Assembly: GCA_046328715.1 (NCBI GenBank)
Contig: JAXLWB010000049.1
Location: 1-64,000, forward strand
Origin: JAXLWB01 sp046328715
GTDB lineage: Bacteria; Chloroflexota; Anaerolineae; Caldilineales; Caldilineaceae
Reading direction: 5' to 3'
DNA length: 64,000 bases
Below the pieces are notes generated by a model. It ran no database searches. It saw nothing but the letters and a program-made list of their open reading frames with translations, and had not been told where the DNA came from. Position 1 is the stretch's first letter; each line of letters begins with the position of its first letter. Position numbers and translations under genes: made by a program. Below, one piece after another: positions 24,938 to 33,715 of the stretch.

Positions 24938-25855
24938 TTAACGAGCAAAGGCTAGAAAAGGATTACGTACTGTGAGGTGCTGGATGGTAGCCTCATCCAC
25001 GCCGGCGCGGCGTAGTTTGGGTAGGAATGTCTCGACCAGATAGGTGTAGGGGAGTTGTGTTCCACCGTGAGGTTTGGAGGGATCATACCAGCCTCGGTCG
25101 TGGCTGAGCAGCAATCGATGGCCGAGACCCGCATCCAGCAGACGCAGAATCCGTTCGATGTGCAGATCATCCCTGTTAGCGCTGCCGATCGAATCGTATT
25201 CAATCCAGCAACCACGTCGAGCCATCGCCAGATGGAGTTCGAAATCGGGTTCCACTTGGGTATGGATCCAGATAAAGCGGTCAGGGCGATAGCCTGCGGC
25301 TTCGATGATATCAAGCTGATCTTTTACGACGCGTCCGCAGATGGTATGGCTGCCGATCACAGCACCGGTGGTTTTGCCAGCACGGCTGGCTGCGCGCAGG
25401 ATCTTCGCCTCGCATGGCGTGATGCCATCGTCCCCAGCGCTCAATTTGATCCAGGCCGCTCGCACTCCTGTCGCTTCTATGCCATCATTCAATTCCTGGA
25501 GCATCCATTCAGCCAGTTCATCTTCACTTGCCTGGTGTGCCCAAAGCGGCACCCACGGCTCACGATAGATGCCTGTAGCCACAACCACCGGGAACTGAGT
25601 CGCCTGGGAAACTGCCAGCACAATGTCCACGCGTCGCCCGACACCCACAGGGGTACATTCCACCAGCGCGCCGACACCCTGCTGCTGGATCGACTCGATA
25701 TAGGGGGTCATCACGCGCACAACCTCATCGCAATCAGCATGTTGATAGCTGGCCGCTTCGATCGGCCCCAAATCGACAAAGATATGTTCGTGAGGAAGAA
25801 TCGTGCCTAAAAGAACATTGGGGTAATCGCCTAACGTAGTAACGAGTGTGGACAT
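24938..25855 (-). CDS. phosphotriesterase-family metal hydrolase
   Basis: The start MSTLVTTLGDYPNVLLGTIL at 25855 is used; a longer frame adds only 13 residues. The two-metal site is complete: HEH at residues 22-24, the carbamylated Lys in AAWIKLSAG, the His in IGSHTICG, the His in WIHTQVE, and the final Asp in LLLSHDRGWYDP. 305 residues is typical of the PTE/PHP-like lactonase group. True substrates in this family are usually lactones or phosphorylated sugar lactones, so a role in sugar-acid metabolism is plausible. Confidence 0.88.
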   Translation of the reverse strand: MSTLVTTLGDYPNVLLGTILPHEHIFVDLGPIEAASYQHADCDEVVRVMTPYIESIQQQGVGALVECTPVGVGRRVDIVLAVSQATQFPVVVATGIYREPWVPLWAHQASEDELAEWMLQELNDGIEATGVRAAWIKLSAGDDGITPCEAKILRAASRAGKTTGAVIGSHTICGRVVKDQLDIIEAAGYRPDRFIWIHTQVEPDFELHLAMARRGCWIEYDSIGSANRDDLHIERILRLLDAGLGHRLLLSHDRGWYDPSKPHGGTQLPYTYLVETFLPKLRRAGVDEATIQHLTVRNPFLAFAR

Positions 25856-25962
25856 AGTCAACAGTAAGTTTGCTTGAACAAACTCAAGAAGCAAACATCG
25901 CCCTAACGGTGCAGAACATCAGTACAGACAGTTCACATTCCGTCCGGTTGGGACACCGGAAT

Positions 25963-26154
25963 TTAGGCGTTAAAGGCACGGCGAACGAGGTGATCGATAA
26001 TTAGATAGAGCGCAATGGCCAGCAGAATCAAACCCCACCAGGGAACTTGCACCCAAATCACAATAAAAAGACGGTCCAAGACACGATAGAAGATGTAGGC
26101 AAGAATGAGGGTTGTGACGATACTGGCTAAACGACTACGTACTTGTGGCGACAT
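25963..26154 (-). CDS. small two-helix membrane protein
   Basis: 63 residues, with two hydrophobic segments (IVTTLILAYIFYRVLDRLFI and WWGLILLAIALYLIIDHLV) and a basic end. No family recognised. The frame is clean and fits between its neighbours, which supports a real gene, but length alone limits certainty. Confidence 0.55.
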   Translation of the reverse strand: MSPQVRSRLASIVTTLILAYIFYRVLDRLFIVIWVQVPWWGLILLAIALYLIIDHLVRRAFNA

Positions 26155-26225
26155 ATACGAGAATTAAAACAAGGTAGTGCTGTGCGCCTCTGGATCGGAG
26201 TTGCGCCTTCTAAACATCAATGAAA

Positions 26226-27108
26226 TCAATTGGTCGGGAAATTGCCTTCACTTAGGTTGAGCAAGCGTTCAAGACGTGCCGCTTCATTTCTTGCCAGCCA
26301 GATATCTTTTGACAAAAGCTCATAGGCACGGGCGAAGTGTGGCATCGACTCTTTCTGCCTGCCTTGCAACAGCAAACATTCAGCAATCTCTTCGTTGACA
26401 AAACCATCCTTTTCGCCTGACGCTTCGAAATCAGCCAGCAATGCTTGCTGCATGGCCAAGGATTCATCAATACGGTTCAGGGAACGCAATGTGCGTGCCA
26501 CACACCAACGAGCAATTCGAATCTCCGCTTCGCTCTTTTGCGCTTGACGTTCAGCCAGTGCCTTCTGAAAACAATCCAATGCCTTTTCGTATTCGCCCTG
26601 GTCGTGATAGGTCCAGCCGATATTGTTGTAGAGTGAGGCCTTCCAGCGTTTTGCCTTTTCGTCGCTGGAGCGCTCCGCCATCGCAAGCGCCTGCAAATTC
26701 CAGTCAAGTTGTTTGCTGGGTGGCTCGACAATGGCTATCATGTGCGCCGCATCAATTGCCAATGCATCCTCACATTGGCAGCTGATGGTCAACTCCCAGG
26801 CATCCAGGAACAGCGAGCGCGCCGCATCGACATGACCCGAGGAATTGTAGACACGTCCGCGTTCCAGGCAATAGCGGATGTGTGCTCGCGTCCAGTCGGG
26901 CTGAAGCAGCTTTTCCGCTTCATCAAGCGTGGCGTGAGCCGGTTCAAAGTGAGCCTGCAAGGCTTGGGTGCGAGCAATCTGGGTCAACAACTCAGCTCGC
27001 TCAGCAGTTAGCAGCAAAAAAAAAATCAGGCAGAATCTGAGAATTTGCTTCGGTCGCCGCAGGATCGTTGTAATCCCAAAGCCGATCAAACTCAATTGTA
27101 GTATTCAT
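26226..27108 (-). pseudogene. TPR-repeat protein with a poly-A frameshift near its start
   Basis: The body (AELLTQIARTQALQAHFEPA to the stop at 26226) holds about six TPR units, e.g. NNIGWTYHDQGEYEKALDCF. The natural start appears to be the ATG at 27108, reading MNTTIEFDRLWDYNDPAATE. The frame is lost at a run of ten A residues (plus strand 27016-27025), where a 1-nt change would join the halves. The ATG used by the intact downstream frame gives an odd hydrophobic leader. A homopolymer read error or phase-variable slippage are both possible. Likely a cytosolic scaffold or peptide-sensing protein. Confidence 0.65.
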
Positions 27109-27333
27109 GAGGATTGTATTTTATCAAAACAATGGCGATCCCCCAAGGGATGCCTCAGCAGATTGACTTAATGACTTCACAAAGGGTAGACAACACGCAT
27201 GCCACGGCAGCCAAGCCCGATAATCACCTAAAAAGCCTTGATCGCTGCGTTTATTTTCAATAGCACGCATCAGCTCGCAGCAAACTATCCGAAAAATTTC
27301 CAATCTCGTTATACATCGACTGGAGGAGCAATG

Positions 27334-27911
27334 AATAAGCAACATGGACAAAGGTCTTCGTCGATATCCCATTTGAGCTTCTTTTCCTGTTTAGTATAGG
27401 AAGTGGCAACCTGGCTGGTTCCAAAACGCTGCCCTCCAACTGGATTATCGATTGGCGTCGCTTCTATGAAATTCCCAGGCGCCCTGCTCCACTTCCGTTG
27501 CTCAATGGCAAACCGAATATGGCACGTAAGATCGATACATCGCTGGCATCCGTGTTGAACGCCCTTCCAGGCTTTCCTGCTGACCTCAACTCCTTGCCCG
27601 TGCGCAACTTGCTGCGTGGCAGCAGGCTCGGTCTTCCTTCGGGGCAGTCGATTGCCAACGAAATCGGCACTGCCGTGGTCGAAGCCGCGACCCTGAAGGA
27701 CAAGCTGCTCGCCAAAGGGCTTGACGCTGATACGATCGAGACCAACCACCTCCACGAACAGGCGCCGCTCTGGTTTTACATCCTTTCCGAGGCCGAGACC
27801 AAACATGCCGGGCATCGTTTGGGTTCCGTCGGCAGTCATATTTTGGCGAAGACCTTCGTTGACCTGATTGCGCAGAGCCAAACCTCGATCTTGCGCGGCG
27901 ACACCTGGTAG
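27334..27911 (+). pseudogene. animal-type haem peroxidase, C-terminal fragment
   Basis: The open frame (alternative start TTG at 27498, but open from about 27336) reads LPSNWIIDWRRFYEIP, MARKIDTSLASVLNALP, LPVRNLLRGSRLGLPSGQSI, and APLWFYILSEAETKHAGHRL. These match the last third of bacterial animal-haem-dependent peroxidases, including the NLLRGxxLGLPSGQ block. The catalytic N-terminal two thirds are missing upstream, so this is a gene relic. It sits at the border of an accessory region. Confidence 0.65.
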
Positions 27912-28258
27912 CTAAGTCGGATGGTAGGTCAGATTAGACTCGATAGAGATATTGGAGAGAACACGATCAGAGTTTATTGGATATGCTAGCTACCGATCAT
28001 GGGTGACAGATGGCACACCTCGATCTTCCCAAGCCAGCACCGTGATTGTTCTATCGTGTTCTTGACCATTTCTACGCCCAAAGGAGTCTAGCATGTCCAA
28101 CCATACCGGTCGAGCATTGACAAACACGTACTCTACACATCATTGTAATGCGAGAAGCTCTGCCAGTGGCGAGCATAGTAGGAAGCAACTATTAACCTGA
28201 ATGCGCTAAAGATAACAATCTGAAGCGAAAACGAAGATCACAAAGTACGGAGGTCCCC
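27912..28258. other. intergenic region
   Basis: About 350 bp with no coding frame. It ends in GGAGG (near 28249), the ribosome-binding site of the metalloprotease gene. No hairpin or repeat was noticed. Confidence 0.3.
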
Positions 28259-29626
28259 ATGTCTAATCTATTGGCACGCCACATTGCCCAGACTGAAATC
28301 TCTGATCGGATCAGATCAAGTATTGAGGCAATACCTGTATCAGTCCCACGCATTTCTACGATCAAGCAGTTACTGACCAGCTTAGATAGCTTTGCTGATG
28401 AAATGACAGGCTTCTTCAAAGATGGTTTTGCGCCAACGCCCAACGTTAGTTACCGGCTTGTCAAATCACCCTCGAAATCCGAAGAGTTTGTCTATGGGCG
28501 GATCGCCGACCGAGTCAACTATGACCTCGACGTCATTCATCGTGCATTCGGCCAACGCTACATCGATCAATCATCAACTCGGTTCAGTGAGAAAGTTGGC
28601 AATCGACTCCAAATCGCTGACTCACTGGCCATGCGTGCATTACAGTTGATTCGGTCCAAACAGAATCAGACAGAGATGACGACCAGTGTCTTGACCTATT
28701 GTCAGCGCTATTTGCGGACTAGGGTGTTGCCCTACACCCGCGTGGCACCGCTTGCAATTCCAATGAGCGCTCTACGCTACGATTTGGACTTGACAGCGAT
28801 TGCTCATGAGGTTGGACATCACGCCTACCGATATCTTGAATTGTATCAGCCCACTACTCTGAAACAATTTATGAACACTGAGCATGCGCTCCCCTCGATG
28901 TTGAAAGCCTGGATGGAAGAGATCTTTGCCGATGTCTATGGTGGGTTGATTGCCGGTCCATTGATTTTAACGTGCTTTATGGAGTTTGCCCTGCAGACAC
29001 CCGACAAATGGTTCGCGGCGGATGACGGCCAACATCCGCCGCCCATGTTGCGTCCCTACATCTATATTGATCTGCTGAGCAAGCTGAGCCAGCGGTTGGG
29101 CATCGACCTCGGTGACATGGCTGCTAGCAAGACCGACTGGACACGGAAGGTGAATGAGCGTGGCTACAACGACAATACCCCACTCGATTCGGGCGGTTCC
29201 AACCCAGATTTACTACTCAATACATTGACAATGGGAGAAGCACAGGAAAAGATCGCTAGCCTGACAGACAACATTCTTGACTACTTCGCTCCCACTGCGC
29301 AGGATCAGTGGTGGATGCCGATCTCTAATTGGAACACATTCTCCAGTATGAGCGAGGTCATCGAGCAAGTGGGTAATTGGGAGCCAATTCAGCTTGACGA
29401 TGTATCCACCCAGGCTAGACAAGACGCGTTTGAGAGTTATGTAGTTGATAACCCAGACAAGGACGAAGGTGTCTCTACAGTCGGGGAGATTTTGGCAGCA
29501 GCAGGGAATGAGATCCCTGTGCGCGAGTGGATGAAAATATTAAGCTTTGGTGACTGGGTCGAAGTAGTCCAACGGGCTAACTGTTCACGGTATGTAACGC
29601 TTCGGCAACGCTGTTGGCCACTGTGA
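28259..29626 (+). CDS. zinc metalloprotease (HEVGHH), uncharacterised
   Basis: 455 residues without a signal peptide. The zinc site is AHEVGHHAYRY with His183, Glu184 and His187. The third ligand is probably Glu220 or Glu221 in WMEEIFADVYGG, giving a gluzincin-like HExxH...ExxxD arrangement. The rest is not assignable to a family I know. The upstream GGAGG is good. The 3' end overlaps the convergent STAND gene by 50 nt. A cytosolic protease next to signal-sensing NTPases could be an effector, but that is only an inference. Confidence 0.75.
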   Translation: MSNLLARHIAQTEISDRIRSSIEAIPVSVPRISTIKQLLTSLDSFADEMTGFFKDGFAPTPNVSYRLVKSPSKSEEFVYGRIADRVNYDLDVIHRAFGQRYIDQSSTRFSEKVGNRLQIADSLAMRALQLIRSKQNQTEMTTSVLTYCQRYLRTRVLPYTRVAPLAIPMSALRYDLDLTAIAHEVGHHAYRYLELYQPTTLKQFMNTEHALPSMLKAWMEEIFADVYGGLIAGPLILTCFMEFALQTPDKWFAADDGQHPPPMLRPYIYIDLLSKLSQRLGIDLGDMAASKTDWTRKVNERGYNDNTPLDSGGSNPDLLLNTLTMGEAQEKIASLTDNILDYFAPTAQDQWWMPISNWNTFSSMSEVIEQVGNWEPIQLDDVSTQARQDAFESYVVDNPDKDEGVSTVGEILAAAGNEIPVREWMKILSFGDWVEVVQRANCSRYVTLRQRCWPL

Positions 29627-32069
29627 TCGATTTGCGTACTTCCGCGGTCCACGGATGAGAAAAACGTGTTCCTAATTCAAGCGCTTCCTGCCAAAGGAGC
29701 AGCGCTTCATTGTGTTTGCCTACATGCCACTCGATCTCACCGAGCAGATGTAACACAGGCACCGTATTGGGGTAGGATTCCACCCGCCGCATCAAGTCCA
29801 AGCTTCGCCGAATTGTCTGTTCGGCCAGATCGAATTGTCCTTTTTGTTTTAAGCCATGACCGAGTTCGTACAGAGACGCTGCTGTAAAACCGAGGTCACC
29901 CATACGAGTGAACTGATTCATCGCTGATTCGGCAAAGCTATAGCTGCGCTCCACTTGTCCTTGCAGCCGTGTGATCACGCTCAACAGGTAAAGACAGGTA
30001 GCACTTTCACTCTGATTTTGCTGGGCATGCGCCAGATCGAGCGCCTGTTGACACAAGGCAGCCGCTTGCGCTAGTTCATGTTGGTCGATAGCCACACTGG
30101 CCATCAGCCGCAGTGTTGTGATCAATCCGTTTTGATCGTTGGCAGTTTGTTGTAATGCTTTGGCTTCCAAACACTTTGTCATCGCCATCGTCAGATTGCC
30201 GGCATAGTAATCTGCCAATGCTTGAAAATAGCGTGCTGCTGCCTGACCTATTTGCTGCTTTTCACCCTGATAGAGTTGGTAACTCAACGTCAAGTGCGCG
30301 CCTGCTAACTCTAACTCGCTACGTTCGACCAACATTCGTCCGAGCAAGAGATGGACATCGGCCACCAGCAGATCCTCTTCCAACTCCAGGGCATGAACAA
30401 GTGCCTGCTGAAGCAGGCTAGACGCCTGTACATAGTCATCTTGTTCCAACGCAGCCTCGCCACACCGGCGCACTACCCACGCCGATTTTTCTTGATCACC
30501 CAGTTGTTCTGCCGCCTGTATCGCCCAACTCAGCGCCTGGCGTGCTTCAGCATAGCGCCCCTGTGCAAACCAGAAGCGGTCTATCGCCCATGTTAACGCC
30601 AAGAGTACATCCCAGACACCCTCTTCAAACATTGCGCGCAAGGAGGCCATGATGTTTTCAAAATCCAAGGCAAGAACGGCAGGAGTCTCCCGAGAGTGGT
30701 TGCATAAGGACAAATAATAGTCGGCCAATCGGCGGCGGGCAAGGCTCTTTTCGGTCAGACGCTCTCTAGCAAAATCGGCAAGCAATGGATGTTGTTGATA
30801 GCGATCAGCGCTTTCTTCACTGAGCAGCGACAACGAGGTCAACAAGAGCAAGGCATCCTCACTGGCGTCAGTGCTCAGTTCGGCAACAGCGGCAAAGGCT
30901 GACTTATCAAAAGAGCGACCCTCAAACAGGGCCAATAACGAGAAATTGCGCTGGCCAGCATGATCCAGCAACGCCCAACTGACCTCGAACGAAGCGCGGA
31001 CACTCAAATCTTTGAATTGTAGCTGATCAAGCCTTTTAGTTTCATCTTGTAAACGCGCCACCAGGGTTGCCAACGGCTGGTGTGGGCTGCGTAACAGCAG
31101 TTTGCCGACTATTTCCAGCGCCAAGGGGTGGTAATGCACCGTCGCACAGATGGCTTGCGCATTCCCTTGTTCAGCCTCAACTCTGGCAGCTCCGGCATGA
31201 CTGGTTAGCAAGTGCAAGCTCTGCTCCAAATTGAGCACAGGGAGCAGGTACGGTGTCGCCGAAAGCGCCACTGCAATATCATGATCGCGCGTAGTGAGCA
31301 AAACCACCGACTGTGGACTATTCGGCAGCAACACGCGCACTTCATCCGGTGCCCATATGTCATCAAGGATAATCAGTACCTGGCGATTTTCTAGCACCAT
31401 ACGCATCGCCGCCGCCCGACTCTCCAGGCTTGCTTGCGTACTAAAGTCATAGTCAAACGCAAGCGCCCACGACTGTAACACATCGCTTGCGCTGCTGTGG
31501 GTTGCATTTGCCCATAAAACCCCATCCACAAAATGTCTACGCAACTGATGGGCCAGATAAGTTGCCAACGTCGTCTTCCCAATCCCACCCATGCCGACCA
31601 ATGCCACAATACGCGGCGTAGTTGGATCGGTGAGCATTGTTTCAAGCTGGGCAAATTCCGTATGGCGACCGACAAAATGAGGCGTCAGGGCGGGAGCCTG
31701 AAAGGGCACAGGGAGCGACGGCTGCGGAGCTTTGCGCGGGTCATCCTTGTTGGTGACTGGACGTGGAACACTCGTCAAGCGCTGCCATTCGCCATCGCTG
31801 ATCGGCTCCCACTCCCACTCTTCGACCAGCATCTCCCACACTTGCTGGAATTGCGGAGGATCGTGGCGCAACTTGAGATGATCCCACAGATAAGGGAGAA
31901 AGCGGGCACGTCGTTTAGAGTGAGGAATGCTTTCGCCTCGCTCCCAGGCACCCAAGGAGAGACGCCCCTGGCGACCAGCCAATCCACAATAGGTGGCTGC
32001 CATTTCCTGGCTAATGCCAGCTTTTTCGCGCAACAGCCGCAGGGTGTCGAGTCGGTAGGCGTTCGGCAT
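29577..32069 (-). CDS. STAND regulator: HTH + NB-ARC NTPase + TPR
   Basis: 830 residues. Residues 1-75 form an XRE-type helix-turn-helix (LRLLREKAGISQEMAATYCG, LSLGAWERGES). A linker leads to the NB-ARC domain, with P-loop VGMGGIGKTTLATYLAHQ near 160, Walker B LIILDDIW near 232, the TTRD sensor near 247 and HPLALEIVGKLL near 310. From about 500 to the end are TPR repeats (e.g. AALCQQALDLAHAQQNQSES). Such proteins bind a ligand through the TPRs and switch DNA binding using ATP. It is divergent from the small secreted-peptide gene, the layout of a peptide-sensing pair. Confidence 0.85.
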   Translation of the reverse strand: MPNAYRLDTLRLLREKAGISQEMAATYCGLAGRQGRLSLGAWERGESIPHSKRRARFLPYLWDHLKLRHDPPQFQQVWEMLVEEWEWEPISDGEWQRLTSVPRPVTNKDDPRKAPQPSLPVPFQAPALTPHFVGRHTEFAQLETMLTDPTTPRIVALVGMGGIGKTTLATYLAHQLRRHFVDGVLWANATHSSASDVLQSWALAFDYDFSTQASLESRAAAMRMVLENRQVLIILDDIWAPDEVRVLLPNSPQSVVLLTTRDHDIAVALSATPYLLPVLNLEQSLHLLTSHAGAARVEAEQGNAQAICATVHYHPLALEIVGKLLLRSPHQPLATLVARLQDETKRLDQLQFKDLSVRASFEVSWALLDHAGQRNFSLLALFEGRSFDKSAFAAVAELSTDASEDALLLLTSLSLLSEESADRYQQHPLLADFARERLTEKSLARRRLADYYLSLCNHSRETPAVLALDFENIMASLRAMFEEGVWDVLLALTWAIDRFWFAQGRYAEARQALSWAIQAAEQLGDQEKSAWVVRRCGEAALEQDDYVQASSLLQQALVHALELEEDLLVADVHLLLGRMLVERSELELAGAHLTLSYQLYQGEKQQIGQAAARYFQALADYYAGNLTMAMTKCLEAKALQQTANDQNGLITTLRLMASVAIDQHELAQAAALCQQALDLAHAQQNQSESATCLYLLSVITRLQGQVERSYSFAESAMNQFTRMGDLGFTAASLYELGHGLKQKGQFDLAEQTIRRSLDLMRRVESYPNTVPVLHLLGEIEWHVGKHNEALLLWQEALELGTRFSHPWTAEVRKSITVANSVAEALHTVNS

Positions 32070-32103
32070 AGTGCGTTATCTCAGCTTGTCAAGTTGATAG
32101 TAA

Positions 32104-32153
32104 TGACAAGATGAAGGGATGACAAGATGATTAGTCATCGCTTCATCTTGTCA
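32104..32153. repeat. intergenic palindrome F
   Basis: 32104-32123 pairs with 32134-32153 at 19 of 20 positions (outer TGACAAGATGAAG with CTTCATCTTGTCA, inner GATGAC with GTCATC, one G-G mismatch), loop 10 nt. The word ATGACAAGATGA recurs. It lies in the promoter region between the STAND gene and the peptide gene, so it could also be an operator. Confidence 0.7.
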
Positions 32154-32278
32154 GCATTTGATGGTTCTGATGGGTTTGTTGGAGCAAGTGATGGTTTTGA
32201 TGGCTGACAACCCATCAGCCATTTCTGCATAATAAGTGCACGTACGTTGTAGAAGGTAATCAAATTTCTGTGCTCTTT

Positions 32279-32352
32279 GGGGAAACACGCGTGTGGCAAG
32301 TCACCCTTGCCGGGATTCCCAAAACTCAATGAGCCTCCATTCAAGCAAGGAG
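32279..32352 (+). promoter_or_regulatory. folded 5' leader of the peptide gene
   Basis: GGGAA (32280-32284) pairs with TTCCC (32316-32320), enclosing a self-complementary ACACGCGTGT and a GGCAAG/CTTGCC hairpin (32295-32300 with 32306-32311). Further on, CTCC (32335-32338) can pair with GGAG (32349-32352) of the ribosome-binding site. This suggests control of translation, but the stems are short and no known riboswitch consensus was matched. Confidence 0.35.
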
Positions 32353-32360
32353 ACATTGAG

Positions 32361-32486
32361 ATGAACACAGGTATAGTCAAGTCAATTCGCAATAAATTGT
32401 TCGTCCTGGCCGTTGTTGCTTCGCTGGCAGCACTTTCTATCGTGCAAGTAGCCTTTGCCTGTAGCAATCCTACGGGCGGTTGCTAA
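32361..32486 (+). CDS. small secreted peptide precursor ending CSNPTGGC
   Basis: 41 codons. AAGGAG lies 8 nt before the ATG. The peptide starts with a basic N-region (MNTGIVKSIRNK), then a hydrophobic core (LFVLAVVASLAALSIVQ), then VAFA followed by CSNPTGGC and the stop. VAFA is a good signal-peptidase I site, so the exported product would be an octapeptide with Cys at both ends, able to form a disulfide or thioether ring. The flanking genes are two STAND/TPR regulators. The 3' end overlaps the convergent TPR gene by 4 nt. A pheromone or modified peptide is plausible; neither is shown. Confidence 0.65.
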   Translation: MNTGIVKSIRNKLFVLAVVASLAALSIVQVAFACSNPTGGC

Positions 32487-33697
32487 ACTGGCGTTGTGTG
32501 GAGGTAGGAAGGGTCGTTGGCCCTTCCTACCTTCGCCTCATCCAAATATTGATGGAGGTGATTTAGAACCACTTTGTAATATGGATGATCGTTGATCTTA
32601 TCTATTTCACCGAGTGCAGATTCCAGCACGACTATCGCATCTTGGTAACGATGGGCACCGATATAGGTCATTCCCAATCCAGCGGACGCATTGAGTTTCC
32701 ATGCTAAATCGCCTAATTTTGCATAGGCATCGATAGCGGACGAAAAAGCGTGTTCCGCCGCCGAGTAATTGCCCAGAGAGTGATAGGAAATACCCAAGTT
32801 TGTTTCAATTTTCGCAATATTGAGTGTATCGGACAGTCGATAGAAAAGAGTGGCTGCGTGGGTATAATGTAATAGGCTTGCAGATGGATCGCCATTTCGA
32901 AAGAGGGCAACGCCCAAGTTCATTTGTACAATAGCCCAATGATAGCTATCTCCTTCTTTTTTTAGTAGTTGGGCAGCCTGCGTGTACTTAGCAATTGCGG
33001 TTTCAAGCTGTGCTTGCTCATGAAGAGAAAGAGCCAGATTTTGCAAGCTCCAGGCAATTCCACGCCAATCCTGTTTACGCTCAAAAATTGCCAACGCCTG
33101 CTCATGATAGGCCTGGGCTTCCTGCCACTTGCGCCGACTGTTGGCGATCATGCCGAGTACCCGGTAACTCATACCCCGTTCAAGGTCATCGTCTTGGGCC
33201 AACTGCAAGGCTTGTTGTGCATGCAGCGTTGAACTGTCGTACTCGTGCTGCAACTGCTCTTGCCAAGCCAGTTCATTGAGCGCCCGTCGTTCGCCATCGC
33301 TGAAATCGAGGGCAGAAAAGTGGTCAACACTGGCGCTTGTCCAGACTCGGGCGTCCTGAAAGCGGCTCATCAGCCGATAGAGTAGCCCAATCTGCAGTTC
33401 AAATTCAGCCAATGCGAACCGGTCGGCCAGCTTCTCGGCCTGTTGGTGCGCCTCTGTCAAATAGACCAGCCACGATTCACGAAAGCCAGCCTGCTCCATC
33501 TTGGGTGCCAAGGCGCAAAGTAGCGTACAAGTGGGGTTCCAGAGCGTTTCAACCGAGAGCGCAAAACTGAGCAGATGCCACGCCTGTTGCCGATCCTCAT
33601 CCTCGAGTAAATTCTCAGCCGCTTGCACACGCCCCAACATCTCTTGCAAACCGGCGGCGATGTATTGTTCGAAGGTGTCAAGGTGGGTTCGGTACAT
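32483..33697 (-). CDS. TPR-repeat sensor protein
   Basis: 404 residues almost entirely of TPR units, such as GMSYRVLGMIANSRRKWQEA and NIAKIETNLGISYHSLGNYS, with no HTH and no enzyme motif. It begins 18 bp after the stop of the NB-ARC gene, so the pair is an operon and together equals the NB-ARC + TPR architecture found in a single chain at 29.6-32.1 kb. It could bind a peptide or partner protein and control the NTPase. Its end is convergent with the peptide gene. Confidence 0.75.
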   Translation of the reverse strand: MYRTHLDTFEQYIAAGLQEMLGRVQAAENLLEDEDRQQAWHLLSFALSVETLWNPTCTLLCALAPKMEQAGFRESWLVYLTEAHQQAEKLADRFALAEFELQIGLLYRLMSRFQDARVWTSASVDHFSALDFSDGERRALNELAWQEQLQHEYDSSTLHAQQALQLAQDDDLERGMSYRVLGMIANSRRKWQEAQAYHEQALAIFERKQDWRGIAWSLQNLALSLHEQAQLETAIAKYTQAAQLLKKEGDSYHWAIVQMNLGVALFRNGDPSASLLHYTHAATLFYRLSDTLNIAKIETNLGISYHSLGNYSAAEHAFSSAIDAYAKLGDLAWKLNASAGLGMTYIGAHRYQDAIVVLESALGEIDKINDHPYYKVVLNHLHQYLDEAKVGRANDPSYLHTTPV

Positions 33698-33715
33698 GGA
33701 TCGGTTTATGAACGA

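Noticed and set aside
29577..32069. Avs-type antiphage STAND protein
   Set aside because: The N-terminal domain is a DNA-binding HTH and not a nuclease or protease effector, and the sensor is a TPR array as in transcription regulators.
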